Shown: one piece after another, positions 43,928 to 52,297 of the stretch | Position numbering within the stretch: the first letter of the stretch is position 1 | Layout of the letters: each line of letters opens with the position of its first letter | NCBI GenBank assembly: GCA_903897855.1 | Contig: CAIUDH010000026.1 | Span: 1 to 64,000, forward strand | DNA length: 64,000 nt | Direction of reading: 5' to 3' | Source: an uncultured Bacteroidota bacterium | GTDB taxonomy: Bacteria > Bacteroidota > Bacteroidia > UKL13-3 | The notes under the pieces: generated by a model | Database searches by the model: none | Seen by the model: the letters and a program-made list of their open reading frames with translations, nothing else | What the model was told of the DNA's origin: nothing | Made by a program: the position numbers and the translations under genes

Positions 43928-44731
43928 TTAAGAGTCGATCCATTGCCAACGAAGGTTTTCGGAAATACCACAAGGTTGTTCTTTCTTTTCAAAAACACCC
44001 AACCAGTACTGAGGGGCAAAAATCATTTTAGCTTTACTGAGGTAAGCAGCCCACCAGGAGAAACTGCTATTGGCAACGATTAAGGCGTCGGCTTGCTGCA
44101 TAATTTGAAAATCGGTCATCAAAGGAGTGTTTTCAGCAAAATGAAAATCGGCGTAATCACTAAAAAACAGTTTGGCCTCTCCGATGTTATCACTCAAGAT
44201 CCAGACCTCATAATCCTCCAGGTTTTTAAGGCGTTCGAAACAATGGGTATAATATTGCTTCGAAAGCGTACGGTTTTGGTAGCCAAAGTCTTTATAGTCG
44301 GTGAGCCTTACATGCACAGCCAATAACGGCTTTTGCGTTTTGGTCATAGTTTTACGGATATCCACGCTATACACTTTTCTTATTTTGAATAAGGCTTTTA
44401 CCTCCTTTTCAAAGCCTTCGAAATATTGTGCCGATTGGTAAAAGCCTTTATAAATGGTATTGTCGGCGCCAAATCGAGCTAGCTCACTTACAGGACTTTC
44501 TTGCTGATTTTCGGTGAGAATTTGTTTGTTGAAGTAGTGGAAAAGACGGAAGCGAAAAGACTTCAAGGTATTTTGAAAACGATCAAAATCAATCTCGAAA
44601 TATTTCTGAACATATAACTTATTGGTTTCCAAAAGAAAATAATCGGTGCCCAGCTTGTTGCTCTCAATGCGGGCAAAAGCAAACTGAAACATCTGGTTTC
44701 CAAGACGACCTAGAATTTCAACCCCAATCAT
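43928..44731 (-). CDS. Alpha-1,2-fucosyltransferase family (GT11)
   Basis: The 267-residue transferase has the three marks of GT11: MIGVEILGRLGNQMFQFAFA at the start, the VHVRLTDY motif (HxRR(G/x)D-like, here LTDY) near residue 144, and NSSFSWWAAYL near 222. It should transfer fucose, or another deoxyhexose, from GDP-sugar to a galactose in alpha-1,2 linkage. No GDP-fucose synthesis gene (gmd, fcl) is in the window. It starts with ATGA shared with the stop of a small frame (44728-44817). Confidence 0.92.
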   Translation of the reverse strand: MIGVEILGRLGNQMFQFAFARIESNKLGTDYFLLETNKLYVQKYFEIDFDRFQNTLKSFRFRLFHYFNKQILTENQQESPVSELARFGADNTIYKGFYQSAQYFEGFEKEVKALFKIRKVYSVDIRKTMTKTQKPLLAVHVRLTDYKDFGYQNRTLSKQYYTHCFERLKNLEDYEVWILSDNIGEAKLFFSDYADFHFAENTPLMTDFQIMQQADALIVANSSFSWWAAYLSKAKMIFAPQYWLGVFEKKEQPCGISENLRWQWIDS

Positions 44732-44817
44732 TTTTTATTATATTTAGTGTAAATATCCTCCCGAAGCGTTTTATCGGATTTCGTTTTTAAAATTTCTAGC
44801 AGCACCGTGTAAGGCAT
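44728..44817 (-). CDS. Possible 29-residue coupling peptide
   Basis: ATG at 44817 opens a 29-codon frame (beginning MPYTVLLEILKTKSDK, then a charged end) that stops in ATGA shared with the fucosyltransferase start. It begins 8 bases after the stop of the DUF268 methyltransferase gene, filling the whole gap. The coding look and the overlap suggest translation, either as a tiny protein, a leader that couples translation, or the remains of a larger gene. No homologue is known to me. Confidence 0.35.
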   Translation of the reverse strand: MPYTVLLEILKTKSDKTLREDIYTKYNKK

Positions 44818-44825
44818 CCCATGAT

Positions 44826-45569
44826 TTATTTTTTTATAAAATAGTATAATCCGGTACCAAATCCTTTTTCTATATCATAATCAGATAAAAGTTTGCTGCC
44901 ATAAATATATTTTGATTCAACTAGATTACAACGGTCAAATAATTTTAAGAGATAGGAGGGGGTAAAAGCACGGTGCGCATTGAAATAAATTTTATTCATT
45001 CGATCGATAGGAACACTGATAACTATGTGTCCGCCTGGCTTTGTGACCCGGATAATTTCCGCAATGGCTTCTTCACTGCCGAACCCATTGATGGCATCTC
45101 CATATCGTCCCAAGCCAATATGCTCGATAACACAAATAGATGAAACCGACTCGAGCGTATTATCTTGAAACGGGAGTTTTAGGATGTCGGCGCTTTTAAA
45201 GTGCAAGCCGGGGAGTTCTACATCAATACTTCGAATGTCAAGAAAAGTTGTTTTTACAAACTGCGAAAGGATTCCTACAAAACCAACCTGACTTCCTATA
45301 TCGTAGTGTTCGGTAGGTTTGTATTCAAAAATTTTAGCGGCAGCCCAAGCATTTTGATAAAAGTACACGTAATCCAATGGAGTCTCGCTTGTTTTATCAG
45401 TGATACAGGGTAGCAGGGCTTGAGAGGAGAGTTTAAAATTCTCGTTTTTCTCCCTTTTTAATTTAAAGTAATCGCCGATATACCAAGAAGTATTTCGAAA
45501 TATCCCAAGGATATTAATTCGGACGAACTGACGTAATATTATTTTTAAAGCGTAAAGCAAACTTCTCAT
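44826..45569 (-). CDS. Methyltransferase, DUF268 type
   Basis: The 247-residue protein has a membrane-leaning basic N-terminus, then a methyltransferase-like core with HYDIGSQVGFVGILSQF (modified motif I), LDIRSIDVELPGLHF, VSSICVIEHIGLGRYGD and VTKPGGHIVISVP. The VIEHIGLGRYGD signature is that of the DUF268 group found in glycan clusters; its target is unproven. The ATG at 45569 overlaps the flippase stop (ATGA); the longer TTG start at 45581 would overlap more and is not favoured. Confidence 0.82.
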   Translation of the reverse strand: MRSLLYALKIILRQFVRINILGIFRNTSWYIGDYFKLKREKNENFKLSSQALLPCITDKTSETPLDYVYFYQNAWAAAKIFEYKPTEHYDIGSQVGFVGILSQFVKTTFLDIRSIDVELPGLHFKSADILKLPFQDNTLESVSSICVIEHIGLGRYGDAINGFGSEEAIAEIIRVTKPGGHIVISVPIDRMNKIYFNAHRAFTPSYLLKLFDRCNLVESKYIYGSKLLSDYDIEKGFGTGLYYFIKK

Positions 45570-46879
45570 TTTACAACACAATTTTGGTAGGCAAATCTAT
45601 AATTAATAAAACACATTATGGAGGTTATAATAAACGTTGACCATACAGCTCCTCCCATTCCAAAAGTAGGGATGAGCAGCAAGCACAATACAATATTGGC
45701 GATGGCCGAAAAGATGGAGATAAAGATAGAATAATAATTCTTATTGAAGTACACGTAGTAATTGGCATATAACGAGGAGATGGATTGCACAATTTGTGTG
45801 AGCAGCATCACAGGCATTACAGGCAGTACCGCGCGGTACTCTGGTTTTAGTACTTTAAAGTAAATTAATACGATGGTGATCAGATACATCATTACAGAGG
45901 CTACCAATAAAAGCAAACTGATCTTTTTTACTGCCCTCGTGGTGCGTGAATAGTTCTCTTTTTTATCTTTCTCTCTAAAGAAAAAGGGTAAGAGTGAATT
46001 TTGAAAAGCCGAGAAAATCATATAAATGATTCCTGAGAGCACGACCCCTAAAGTATAAATGCCAAGCACCTCATGAGAGCGATATTGTTCCAATATTTTT
46101 CGATCGGCTAGGGAATAGAATACGCCTACAATACCACTGAGCATGGCCGGCAAACCAATGAATAAGGCACTTTTGATATAACCGACATTGAGGGTGAACC
46201 GTATATGACGTAAATAGATATAAAGAAAGGGTAAGAGGATGGCGGTTTCCATTAAGGAAGTATATTTAATTCTCACCAAAATATTATCTCCAAAGTCGGC
46301 CTTCATCATATAAATTACCAAGGTATTCACAAAAATCAATTTCAATACATTTTGAATTTGGTAGTATTTTATTTGAGCACTGGTCATGAAATAATTATAT
46401 GCCATGAGTCCATAAATACTATTTACGATGCCGAGTATGACCCAATTGCGATAACTTGAATAATCGATGGGTTTATCGAATAAAAATTTAATAATTTGAA
46501 AATCGGCACGGGTACTGAAAATAAGTAGGAGGGAGATGCCAAGTGCAGCAGAGAGGAAGAGATTGATATTGAATAAATATTCGCCTCGGTCTTTAATATC
46601 TACATCATGGTATTGCTTGGCTTGTGCGATATACATTCCAAAATTCAACGACAAGGCAAATACCGAAATGATATTGAAGAGATACCCATAAACCCCATAC
46701 TCCTCTACCGACATCAAACGAATATAAATCGGGTATAAAAAAAACATTCCACCTTTCACCAGAATGTCCAGACTCAGAATTTTTGCAAAACGGTTAGTCA
46801 GCTCGTTGTTTTTATAATATTTGAAATATAAATCTCGAATAAAAACAGGTGTGAACGAAACAATTTTTTTTTTGAGCAT
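45566..46879 (-). CDS. Oligosaccharide flippase (Wzx/PST family)
   Basis: The 437-residue protein has about 12-14 hydrophobic helices and an opening stretch NRFAKILSLDILVKGGMFFL, GVYGYLFNIISVFALSLNFG, then a glycine- and aromatic-rich repeat pattern typical of the MATE-like polysaccharide flippases. It moves lipid-linked oligosaccharide across the inner membrane. It is the first gene of the glycan operon, preceded by a promoter box at 46917-46924. No Wzy polymerase was recognised in the cluster. Confidence 0.9.
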   Translation of the reverse strand: MLKKKIVSFTPVFIRDLYFKYYKNNELTNRFAKILSLDILVKGGMFFLYPIYIRLMSVEEYGVYGYLFNIISVFALSLNFGMYIAQAKQYHDVDIKDRGEYLFNINLFLSAALGISLLLIFSTRADFQIIKFLFDKPIDYSSYRNWVILGIVNSIYGLMAYNYFMTSAQIKYYQIQNVLKLIFVNTLVIYMMKADFGDNILVRIKYTSLMETAILLPFLYIYLRHIRFTLNVGYIKSALFIGLPAMLSGIVGVFYSLADRKILEQYRSHEVLGIYTLGVVLSGIIYMIFSAFQNSLLPFFFREKDKKENYSRTTRAVKKISLLLLVASVMMYLITIVLIYFKVLKPEYRAVLPVMPVMLLTQIVQSISSLYANYYVYFNKNYYSIFISIFSAIANIVLCLLLIPTFGMGGAVWSTFIITSIMCFINYRFAYQNCVVK

Positions 46880-46916
46880 CAGGGTTATGTTACTGTACTA
46901 TGGGGTTTGAGATGGG

Positions 46917-46924
46917 CAAAAATA
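46917..46924 (-). promoter_or_regulatory. Promoter -7 box for the glycan operon
   Basis: The minus strand reads TATTTTTG, an exact TAnnTTTG, 38 bases before the flippase ATG. It places the start of the operon between the upstream dehydrogenase gene and the flippase gene. Confidence 0.55.
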
Positions 46925-46951
46925 AGGCATTTATGCTAACCACTCGTAATT

Positions 46952-47803
46952 TCATTCATATTTATAGAAACCAAACCCTCTCTTTTTACCCCAGTGTCCG
47001 GCATCTACTTTTTGCTTTTGTATGCGGCTCGGTCTAAATTTTGAATCGTAGGCAAACTGTTCATAGATGCTGGATGTAACCGAATAGTTGGTATCTATTC
47101 CAATGAGATCCATTAAACGAAAGGGTCCCATTTTAAACCCGCTGGCTTCCATCAGGAGGTCAATATTTTCAAAAGAACTAACATTTTCTTCTAATATTTT
47201 TAAGGCTTCTACATAATAATGACGAGCCACACGGTTTACAATAAAGCCCGGTGCATCCTTTGCTGTTACGGCGGTTTTCCCCAGTTTTGCCACAAAAACT
47301 TTTGCCGTTTCTACCACTTCAGTGGAAGTTTCAGCTCCTGCAATAACCTCCACCAGTTTCATGAGATGGGCGGGATTGAAAAAATGAATTCCTACCACAC
47401 GTTCAGGGAATGGAACAAGGGCTGCAATTTGGGTAATAGGAATGGAGGAGGTATTACTTGCCAAGATACATTGGGGCGAATTTTGCGCCGCCAATCGTTG
47501 CAATAAATCACGTTTCACGTCCAACTTTTCTACGATGGCTTCGATGCATAGGTCGGCCACAAGATCCGTAAAGTGGTTGGTGAACTTAATTCTTGCTAAC
47601 GATGCGGTCATCTCTACTTCGGTAATTTTATTCTTTTGTACTGCTTGAGTGTAGCTATTTGCAATGTTGCTTTTGGCTTTTAACAAGGCGTCTTCATTTA
47701 CATCAAACAAGAATACCGACACCCCGGCTTGTGCACATACCTGGGCTATTCCGGCTCCCATGGTACCCGAACCGATGACGGCCACTGAATTAATTAATTT
47801 CAT
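46952..47803 (-). CDS. 3-hydroxyacyl-CoA (3-hydroxybutyryl-CoA) dehydrogenase
   Basis: This enzyme oxidises 3-hydroxyacyl-CoA with NAD(P) (reverse in butyrate or PHB pathways). The 283 residues hold the Rossmann motif GSGTMGAGIAQVCAQAG, the catalytic HFFNPAHLMKLVEVI region with its His, SSIPITQIA, and AKDAPGFIVNRVARHYYVEA at the domain boundary, then the C-terminal helix domain. Length fits stand-alone PaaH/Hbd proteins. Its ATG overlaps the stop of the DUF6427 gene by four bases (ATGA), an odd partner for a soluble metabolic enzyme. Confidence 0.94.
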   Translation of the reverse strand: MKLINSVAVIGSGTMGAGIAQVCAQAGVSVFLFDVNEDALLKAKSNIANSYTQAVQKNKITEVEMTASLARIKFTNHFTDLVADLCIEAIVEKLDVKRDLLQRLAAQNSPQCILASNTSSIPITQIAALVPFPERVVGIHFFNPAHLMKLVEVIAGAETSTEVVETAKVFVAKLGKTAVTAKDAPGFIVNRVARHYYVEALKILEENVSSFENIDLLMEASGFKMGPFRLMDLIGIDTNYSVTSSIYEQFAYDSKFRPSRIQKQKVDAGHWGKKRGFGFYKYE

Positions 47804-48783
47804 AAAGGATAAAATTTTAGAAGAATGATAGAAAGAAATAACACCACAGTAAGAATTTCATTGAGGAAAAACTTCCATTTCCCCATCATAAAATAGGAAA
47901 GTATGTAACTAAATGGAATGAGAAAAAACAATAGGTGCTGATATTGAAATTTGAGCAGAAAAATCAAAACGAGTAAAATGATGAAACTCAATACAAATAG
48001 CATTTCCTGGATGATTCTGGTTTTAATAATATTTTTAAAATGGTTCGAATATAATTTCATCGAAGCCACGAGCACGATCATTCCTATGGCTGCTAGCAAA
48101 GTGAGTTCGGCTTGGGTTTCTTCAAATTTAAAGCTGCTTGTGAAGAGTATAAGGAGCTTGAATTTTTCAACAAAATAGAGCACATTGTTGGTGTAATAAG
48201 AGTATACCAAAGCAAAATACACAGGGAGTAAAGCACTGATGGTCGCAATCATAAAATCGCGTAACGATGGAATTTTAATAAAAAACAAACAAATCCAGAA
48301 TCCCAGAAGCAGATAGGCTAGTGGTAAATAAAGCAGAATACCGATGCCGACGATAAACATTGCGGTGAACACCTTCTCTTTTACGGCATTTGATTTGTAC
48401 AAATCAAAATAAATTTCTAGCGCAAACATTAAAGGCGTTTGCACGAGCAGTGAAGGGGTTATATTCGCATCAACTTTGGTGAGTAAGCAGGCAAAAAGTA
48501 TATAAAAAAATGCTGGAAGGAAAGTGTTCTTGAGGTGTACTGCATGCTTCTCGAAAATATAGTTTAGGTGCAGTGTTTGGACAATAATGATGGTACTTCC
48601 TGCCAGGTAGCTGGTGAGTTTGGTTTGGTTTAAAAAAACAAATAAGTCACCAAAGAAAGTGTAAGAAGTATAGTCGCCCTTGATGGGATTATCCAAGAGT
48701 AGAACAGGCAGTTTCAGCAGTAAAACAAGCAGGACCAAAAGCAAAAAAACAATTGGTTGGCGTAAAGAAAAGAGTTTAATCAA
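47800..48783 (-). CDS. DUF6427-like multi-pass membrane protein
   Basis: The 327-residue protein has about eight to ten hydrophobic helices, short loops and a conserved-looking VQTPLMFALEIYFDLYK segment, with LLLGFWICLFFIKIPSLRDF in the middle. It resembles the DUF6427 family of Bacteroidota; the function is unknown. It starts from a TTG three bases after the stop of the upstream gene and overlaps the dehydrogenase start by four bases. Hydrophobic composition makes a transporter or a polymer-handling protein conceivable, but nothing proves it. Confidence 0.7.
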   Translation of the reverse strand: MIKLFSLRQPIVFLLLVLLVLLLKLPVLLLDNPIKGDYTSYTFFGDLFVFLNQTKLTSYLAGSTIIIVQTLHLNYIFEKHAVHLKNTFLPAFFYILFACLLTKVDANITPSLLVQTPLMFALEIYFDLYKSNAVKEKVFTAMFIVGIGILLYLPLAYLLLGFWICLFFIKIPSLRDFMIATISALLPVYFALVYSYYTNNVLYFVEKFKLLILFTSSFKFEETQAELTLLAAIGMIVLVASMKLYSNHFKNIIKTRIIQEMLFVLSFIILLVLIFLLKFQYQHLLFFLIPFSYILSYFMMGKWKFFLNEILTVVLFLSIILLKFYPL

Positions 48784-48786
48784 GGG

Positions 48787-50271
48787 TTAATACGTAAGTT
48801 TAAGTAAATTAAATTTTCTATCTTTTATCAGTGGCATTAAAAGACTGCCAGTAGCAATTTGATTGCACTGGCGTGGCGTGAAGTCGATGTAATAATTGGT
48901 TGATTTAAACAAGATCTTATTTTTCATTTTACCATTGCTATTAATGGAATACTCCATGATTTCATTACTATTATGATAATTTAAATTAAAAAAAACAAAA
49001 ACCATCTCTTTCTTTACAAGCGTTGAGATGGAAAGGTTGTATCCATCATCGTTGATACTATTCTGGTTTTTTGTAATTACCTGCCACCAGTCGATGGTCG
49101 CGTCGGGCTCGATACTAAAAACCAGGACTTCGTCGTAATGATAAATATTCCTAAAAATAGTGGTTTGTGGGGCCACGCCTTGTATCCCACTGGTGTAGGC
49201 GTTGTAGGCCTGTTTTTCAATATAAAAACATTCAGCTATCATGAGCAAGCCTCCATCACTACGCGGTATAATTCGGTGTACTACAAAATCTTCCACTTCT
49301 TTTGTTTTTTCACTCGCACGTTCTCCGATAATTTTAGCAAGCAGTTCTTTTGGAAAGGGAGTGAAAGTGGCAGAATAGTGTTCAAGGTCATCTAACGGTA
49401 TGGTGTATAACGCCACCCCGGCAGCCGACGTAGATTTTTTTTCAGAATAAAAACCGGTTAGCTTTAAAGTGTTATGAATGGTATCGACCATCATCCCCAG
49501 GTCACTTTGAATTTTCCCCTCCAACAAAACGGGAATTCTAGAAATGGTTTTTTGAGTACTATGAATTCCTATAAGGTCATGCTGATATACCTCTTCATCA
49601 TATTTCTTGTTAGGCACATAGTAGCTTACCAAGGCATAAACGTTTGAGTTATAAAGTAAGATATCATGAATAACAAAACGATCTATTTTTGTAGTATAAG
49701 CATATCCTCCTGAGCCTATATTGTCGAGTGTTTCATTAAAGATTATATAATTCAGACCGGTATAATTTTTCTCTGCTTGTGTGAGATAGCAAAGCACGAA
49801 CAAGGTTTGCGCCTGATTCATTCTTAATTTAATAGGGTTTTCTCCGTCGTTATTGTAAAAGCCAGAGGTTTTTATTTGAAACAAATTGCTGCCCTGACTT
49901 TGAAACGCTCCTTCAAAATTAAGTGTCGACGCTTTTATTTCTGTAAAGCCACTATTATAATTATCGGTTGCAGTGATAATAAGGAGTGTTTTTTTCATTA
50001 AAAGCACTTGCAGCAAAGACTCTCCTAAACGGTTGGCATTGATGGTTTTACTCCAAACCAAATTCAGATCACGGGAGTATTTTTCAACGGTCACTTCATA
50101 TTTAAAATCAGGTTTTTTGCAACGCAAGTAATAATAAGCGTCATTATCAAAACCGATAAACTTACAATAAAAATTTCGCGATGCCAACTTCTGAGGATTC
50201 CCCCAATCCATAATCTGTGCTTGGGTGCCAAGCGTAAAAAAGAAGAGGATATAAATTAAAACAAAACGCAT
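48787..50271 (-). CDS. Secreted protein of unknown function
   Basis: I recognise no family. The 494-residue protein starts with a signal peptide (MRFVLIYILFFFTLGTQAQ). The rest is rich in beta strands with recurring aromatic residues (e.g. FIGFDNDAYYYLRC, SGGYAYTTKIDRFVIHD), suggesting a beta-propeller or similar fold in the periplasm or outside. There is no T9SS sorting tail. Its ATG overlaps the stop of the T9SS type A gene by one base (TAATG), so the two are co-translated. Confidence 0.8.
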   Translation of the reverse strand: MRFVLIYILFFFTLGTQAQIMDWGNPQKLASRNFYCKFIGFDNDAYYYLRCKKPDFKYEVTVEKYSRDLNLVWSKTINANRLGESLLQVLLMKKTLLIITATDNYNSGFTEIKASTLNFEGAFQSQGSNLFQIKTSGFYNNDGENPIKLRMNQAQTLFVLCYLTQAEKNYTGLNYIIFNETLDNIGSGGYAYTTKIDRFVIHDILLYNSNVYALVSYYVPNKKYDEEVYQHDLIGIHSTQKTISRIPVLLEGKIQSDLGMMVDTIHNTLKLTGFYSEKKSTSAAGVALYTIPLDDLEHYSATFTPFPKELLAKIIGERASEKTKEVEDFVVHRIIPRSDGGLLMIAECFYIEKQAYNAYTSGIQGVAPQTTIFRNIYHYDEVLVFSIEPDATIDWWQVITKNQNSINDDGYNLSISTLVKKEMVFVFFNLNYHNSNEIMEYSINSNGKMKNKILFKSTNYYIDFTPRQCNQIATGSLLMPLIKDRKFNLLKLTY

Positions 50272-52145
50272 TATTTTCCAAGTAAAATTATTTTAGTTGG
50301 TTTCAGGTCGATATTATTCTTAGCCAATCTTAAAATATATTCTTCGGGTGCCAAACCTGATAAGTCGAACGTTTTGCTATGTTTGCCTTTGGGTATTAAA
50401 AACATCTCCTCGCGCACTAATTGGCCTTTCAATGAATATATTTTAAGTTGAAATGTTGCCGTGTCAATGGTAGCTACATTTAGATTGATATAGCGCATGG
50501 TGGGGTTGGGTGAAAAATAAAAAGTATCGAGCGTAATTTCCGGGGGTGCAATATCTTGTGTAGCCGTAATTTGCGCAATAAAATTTCCCCAATTGTGGTT
50601 GGTTTCTCCATAACAACCAAACACCCAGGCCTCTGGTTTGGTACTGTTGTACTTACGTGCTAGTGTGGTATAATCGCCCCAACGTTCGGAGTTCCCCCCA
50701 AAACCATAATTTACAAACCCAATACCAGCTTTGATCAGTATAGAAGTAGAAGGCACCATATTTTCGTCAATGGTCAAGGCTCTAATTTCAGGATAAATAT
50801 CTTTATTAGATACCAAATAAGTGACCAGGGTCGTGTTTTTATGCTCTAGGTTACTAAAGTGCATGATCGATGGGAACGCAAAATTAAAACCAGCCTCACC
50901 CACATAAATCAACTTGTTAAAGTTGGTTGCAACATCATACCTACCATACGCAATAGCAGAAACCGAACCAAAAGAATTTGTGGGCGTAATCATGGTATAG
51001 TGTAGTATGCCATTTGCGAAAAACGCATTCCGAATACGATTCTTTTTAATGTCGAGGCGTCGAGTGGTATTAAGTTGTTGCGCATCGGCGGTGGGTGTGC
51101 TATACATATCGACCGTTGCGGTCATGATATTGATCTGAGAAGTAGATACATTCCATAAGTCAGTAATTTCATAGAACGTAATTATATTACCACTTGGGGG
51201 GGTATTGCTTACCAAATAAACATGAGGGCCATAACTATCATTACTGCCGTTTACTGCAGGTACGAGCGTGAAAGCACTATTACCTGTTCCGTCCTGAATG
51301 CCATCCCAATATTTATAATTAAGGTTGGCGGCACCGCTATAACCTTCGGCTTTATTTATTTGCAATATGATTACCTGATTAAAGGAATTATCGGGATAAA
51401 GAAACAAATTTCCTGTAATAATCAACTCATTATCGGTTACTGCGATGTTAGGGTAATCGAACCATGACGACGAACCATCAAAGTTCCCCGATAATTTATA
51501 AAATTTCCAGGCACCTTGCGGATTATTGGTTTGGGAGAATCCAATGACCACTTTTGAGGCAATATCGGTTGAGCCACTGAGTACCACATAAATAAAGCGG
51601 TCGGATTTCGCATCATAAATGATCCTTGGGTCGAATAATTCTGATTGTGTTAGAAGGGGGTCATTGATAAAAGTGGAAATGTTCAAATCGTTGGGTGCTG
51701 TCGACGAACGGGTTCCTGTGCTATCGTAAAAGCCGATTTTTACATTAATTGAGGCTGCAATTTTACCAGCATTCGAAATGGCCATGGTATTGTCGGGAGG
51801 GGTACCCTGGGTATATACCGTAAATTTTCCCGATGCCCCCAATTGCAAATCGCCGCTGTTTGTTTTATTCATCGTATTTCTTCCTAGGTCTTCAAAATAA
51901 TTGCTCCAAGTGCTATTAGGCAACCGGCGTTTATGCAAAAAAAACCGAGGATCTCTTTTGTCGGGATCTGCGGGCTCAGAATGCTCTCTGACCGAAGAAT
52001 CGGGTTTGTCGGGAGGGAGATTGGCTACGATGCAACTACTACTCAATGGGGCACTCCCTAGATGCGGAATAGGCTTTTTTTGCTGAGCGTAGGAAACCAC
52101 GAAACCCAAAACCAGGATACCAATCAAACTTCTTTTTATAAACAT
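50271..52145 (-). CDS. T9SS type A secreted protein
   Basis: The 624-residue protein has a signal peptide (MFIKRSLIGILVLGFVVSYA) and a long central region with strands such as TPPDNTMAISNAGKIAASIN, YDAKSDRFIYVVLSGS and GAWKFYKLSG, an arrangement seen in bacterial surface proteins. It ends in the Por_Secre_tail sorting domain (FYFSPNPTMRYINLNV ... KIYSLKGQLVRE ... LSGLAPEEYILRLA). That tail sends it out by T9SS. The frame reaches a GTG at 52151, which overlaps the -7 box, so the ATG at 52145 is used. It is the first gene of a four-gene operon. Confidence 0.9.
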   Translation of the reverse strand: MFIKRSLIGILVLGFVVSYAQQKKPIPHLGSAPLSSSCIVANLPPDKPDSSVREHSEPADPDKRDPRFFLHKRRLPNSTWSNYFEDLGRNTMNKTNSGDLQLGASGKFTVYTQGTPPDNTMAISNAGKIAASINVKIGFYDSTGTRSSTAPNDLNISTFINDPLLTQSELFDPRIIYDAKSDRFIYVVLSGSTDIASKVVIGFSQTNNPQGAWKFYKLSGNFDGSSSWFDYPNIAVTDNELIITGNLFLYPDNSFNQVIILQINKAEGYSGAANLNYKYWDGIQDGTGNSAFTLVPAVNGSNDSYGPHVYLVSNTPPSGNIITFYEITDLWNVSTSQINIMTATVDMYSTPTADAQQLNTTRRLDIKKNRIRNAFFANGILHYTMITPTNSFGSVSAIAYGRYDVATNFNKLIYVGEAGFNFAFPSIMHFSNLEHKNTTLVTYLVSNKDIYPEIRALTIDENMVPSTSILIKAGIGFVNYGFGGNSERWGDYTTLARKYNSTKPEAWVFGCYGETNHNWGNFIAQITATQDIAPPEITLDTFYFSPNPTMRYINLNVATIDTATFQLKIYSLKGQLVREEMFLIPKGKHSKTFDLSGLAPEEYILRLAKNNIDLKPTKIILLGK

Positions 52146-52150
52146 TGCCA

Positions 52151-52158
52151 CGAAGTTA
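52151..52158 (-). promoter_or_regulatory. Promoter -7 box touching the T9SS type A gene
   Basis: The minus strand reads TAACTTCG, one base from TAnnTTTG, ending five bases before the ATG at 52145. The RNA start would be at or next to the ATG, predicting a leaderless message. Confidence 0.5.
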
Positions 52159-52253
52159 CGGAAAAAAATAAAAACCGGAGCATCGTGTGTTGCAAGCCAC
52201 AGATGGCAACAAAAGAACTCTAAAATAACCTTCTTAAATTACACGCAATAACC

Positions 52254-52261
52254 TATCTTTG
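52254..52261 (+). promoter_or_regulatory. Promoter -7 box for ahcY
   Basis: TATCTTTG matches TAnnTTTG exactly, 36 bases before the ATG of ahcY. The expected leader is about 30 bases, too short for an aptamer. Confidence 0.6.
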
Positions 52262-52297
52262 CGGTTCTATTTTTAAACAACTAATTCTCAAAATTTT

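Noticed and set aside
52200-52297. A possible SAH or SAM riboswitch before ahcY
   Set aside because: The promoter box at 52254 leaves a leader of only about 30 bases, too short for a known aptamer.
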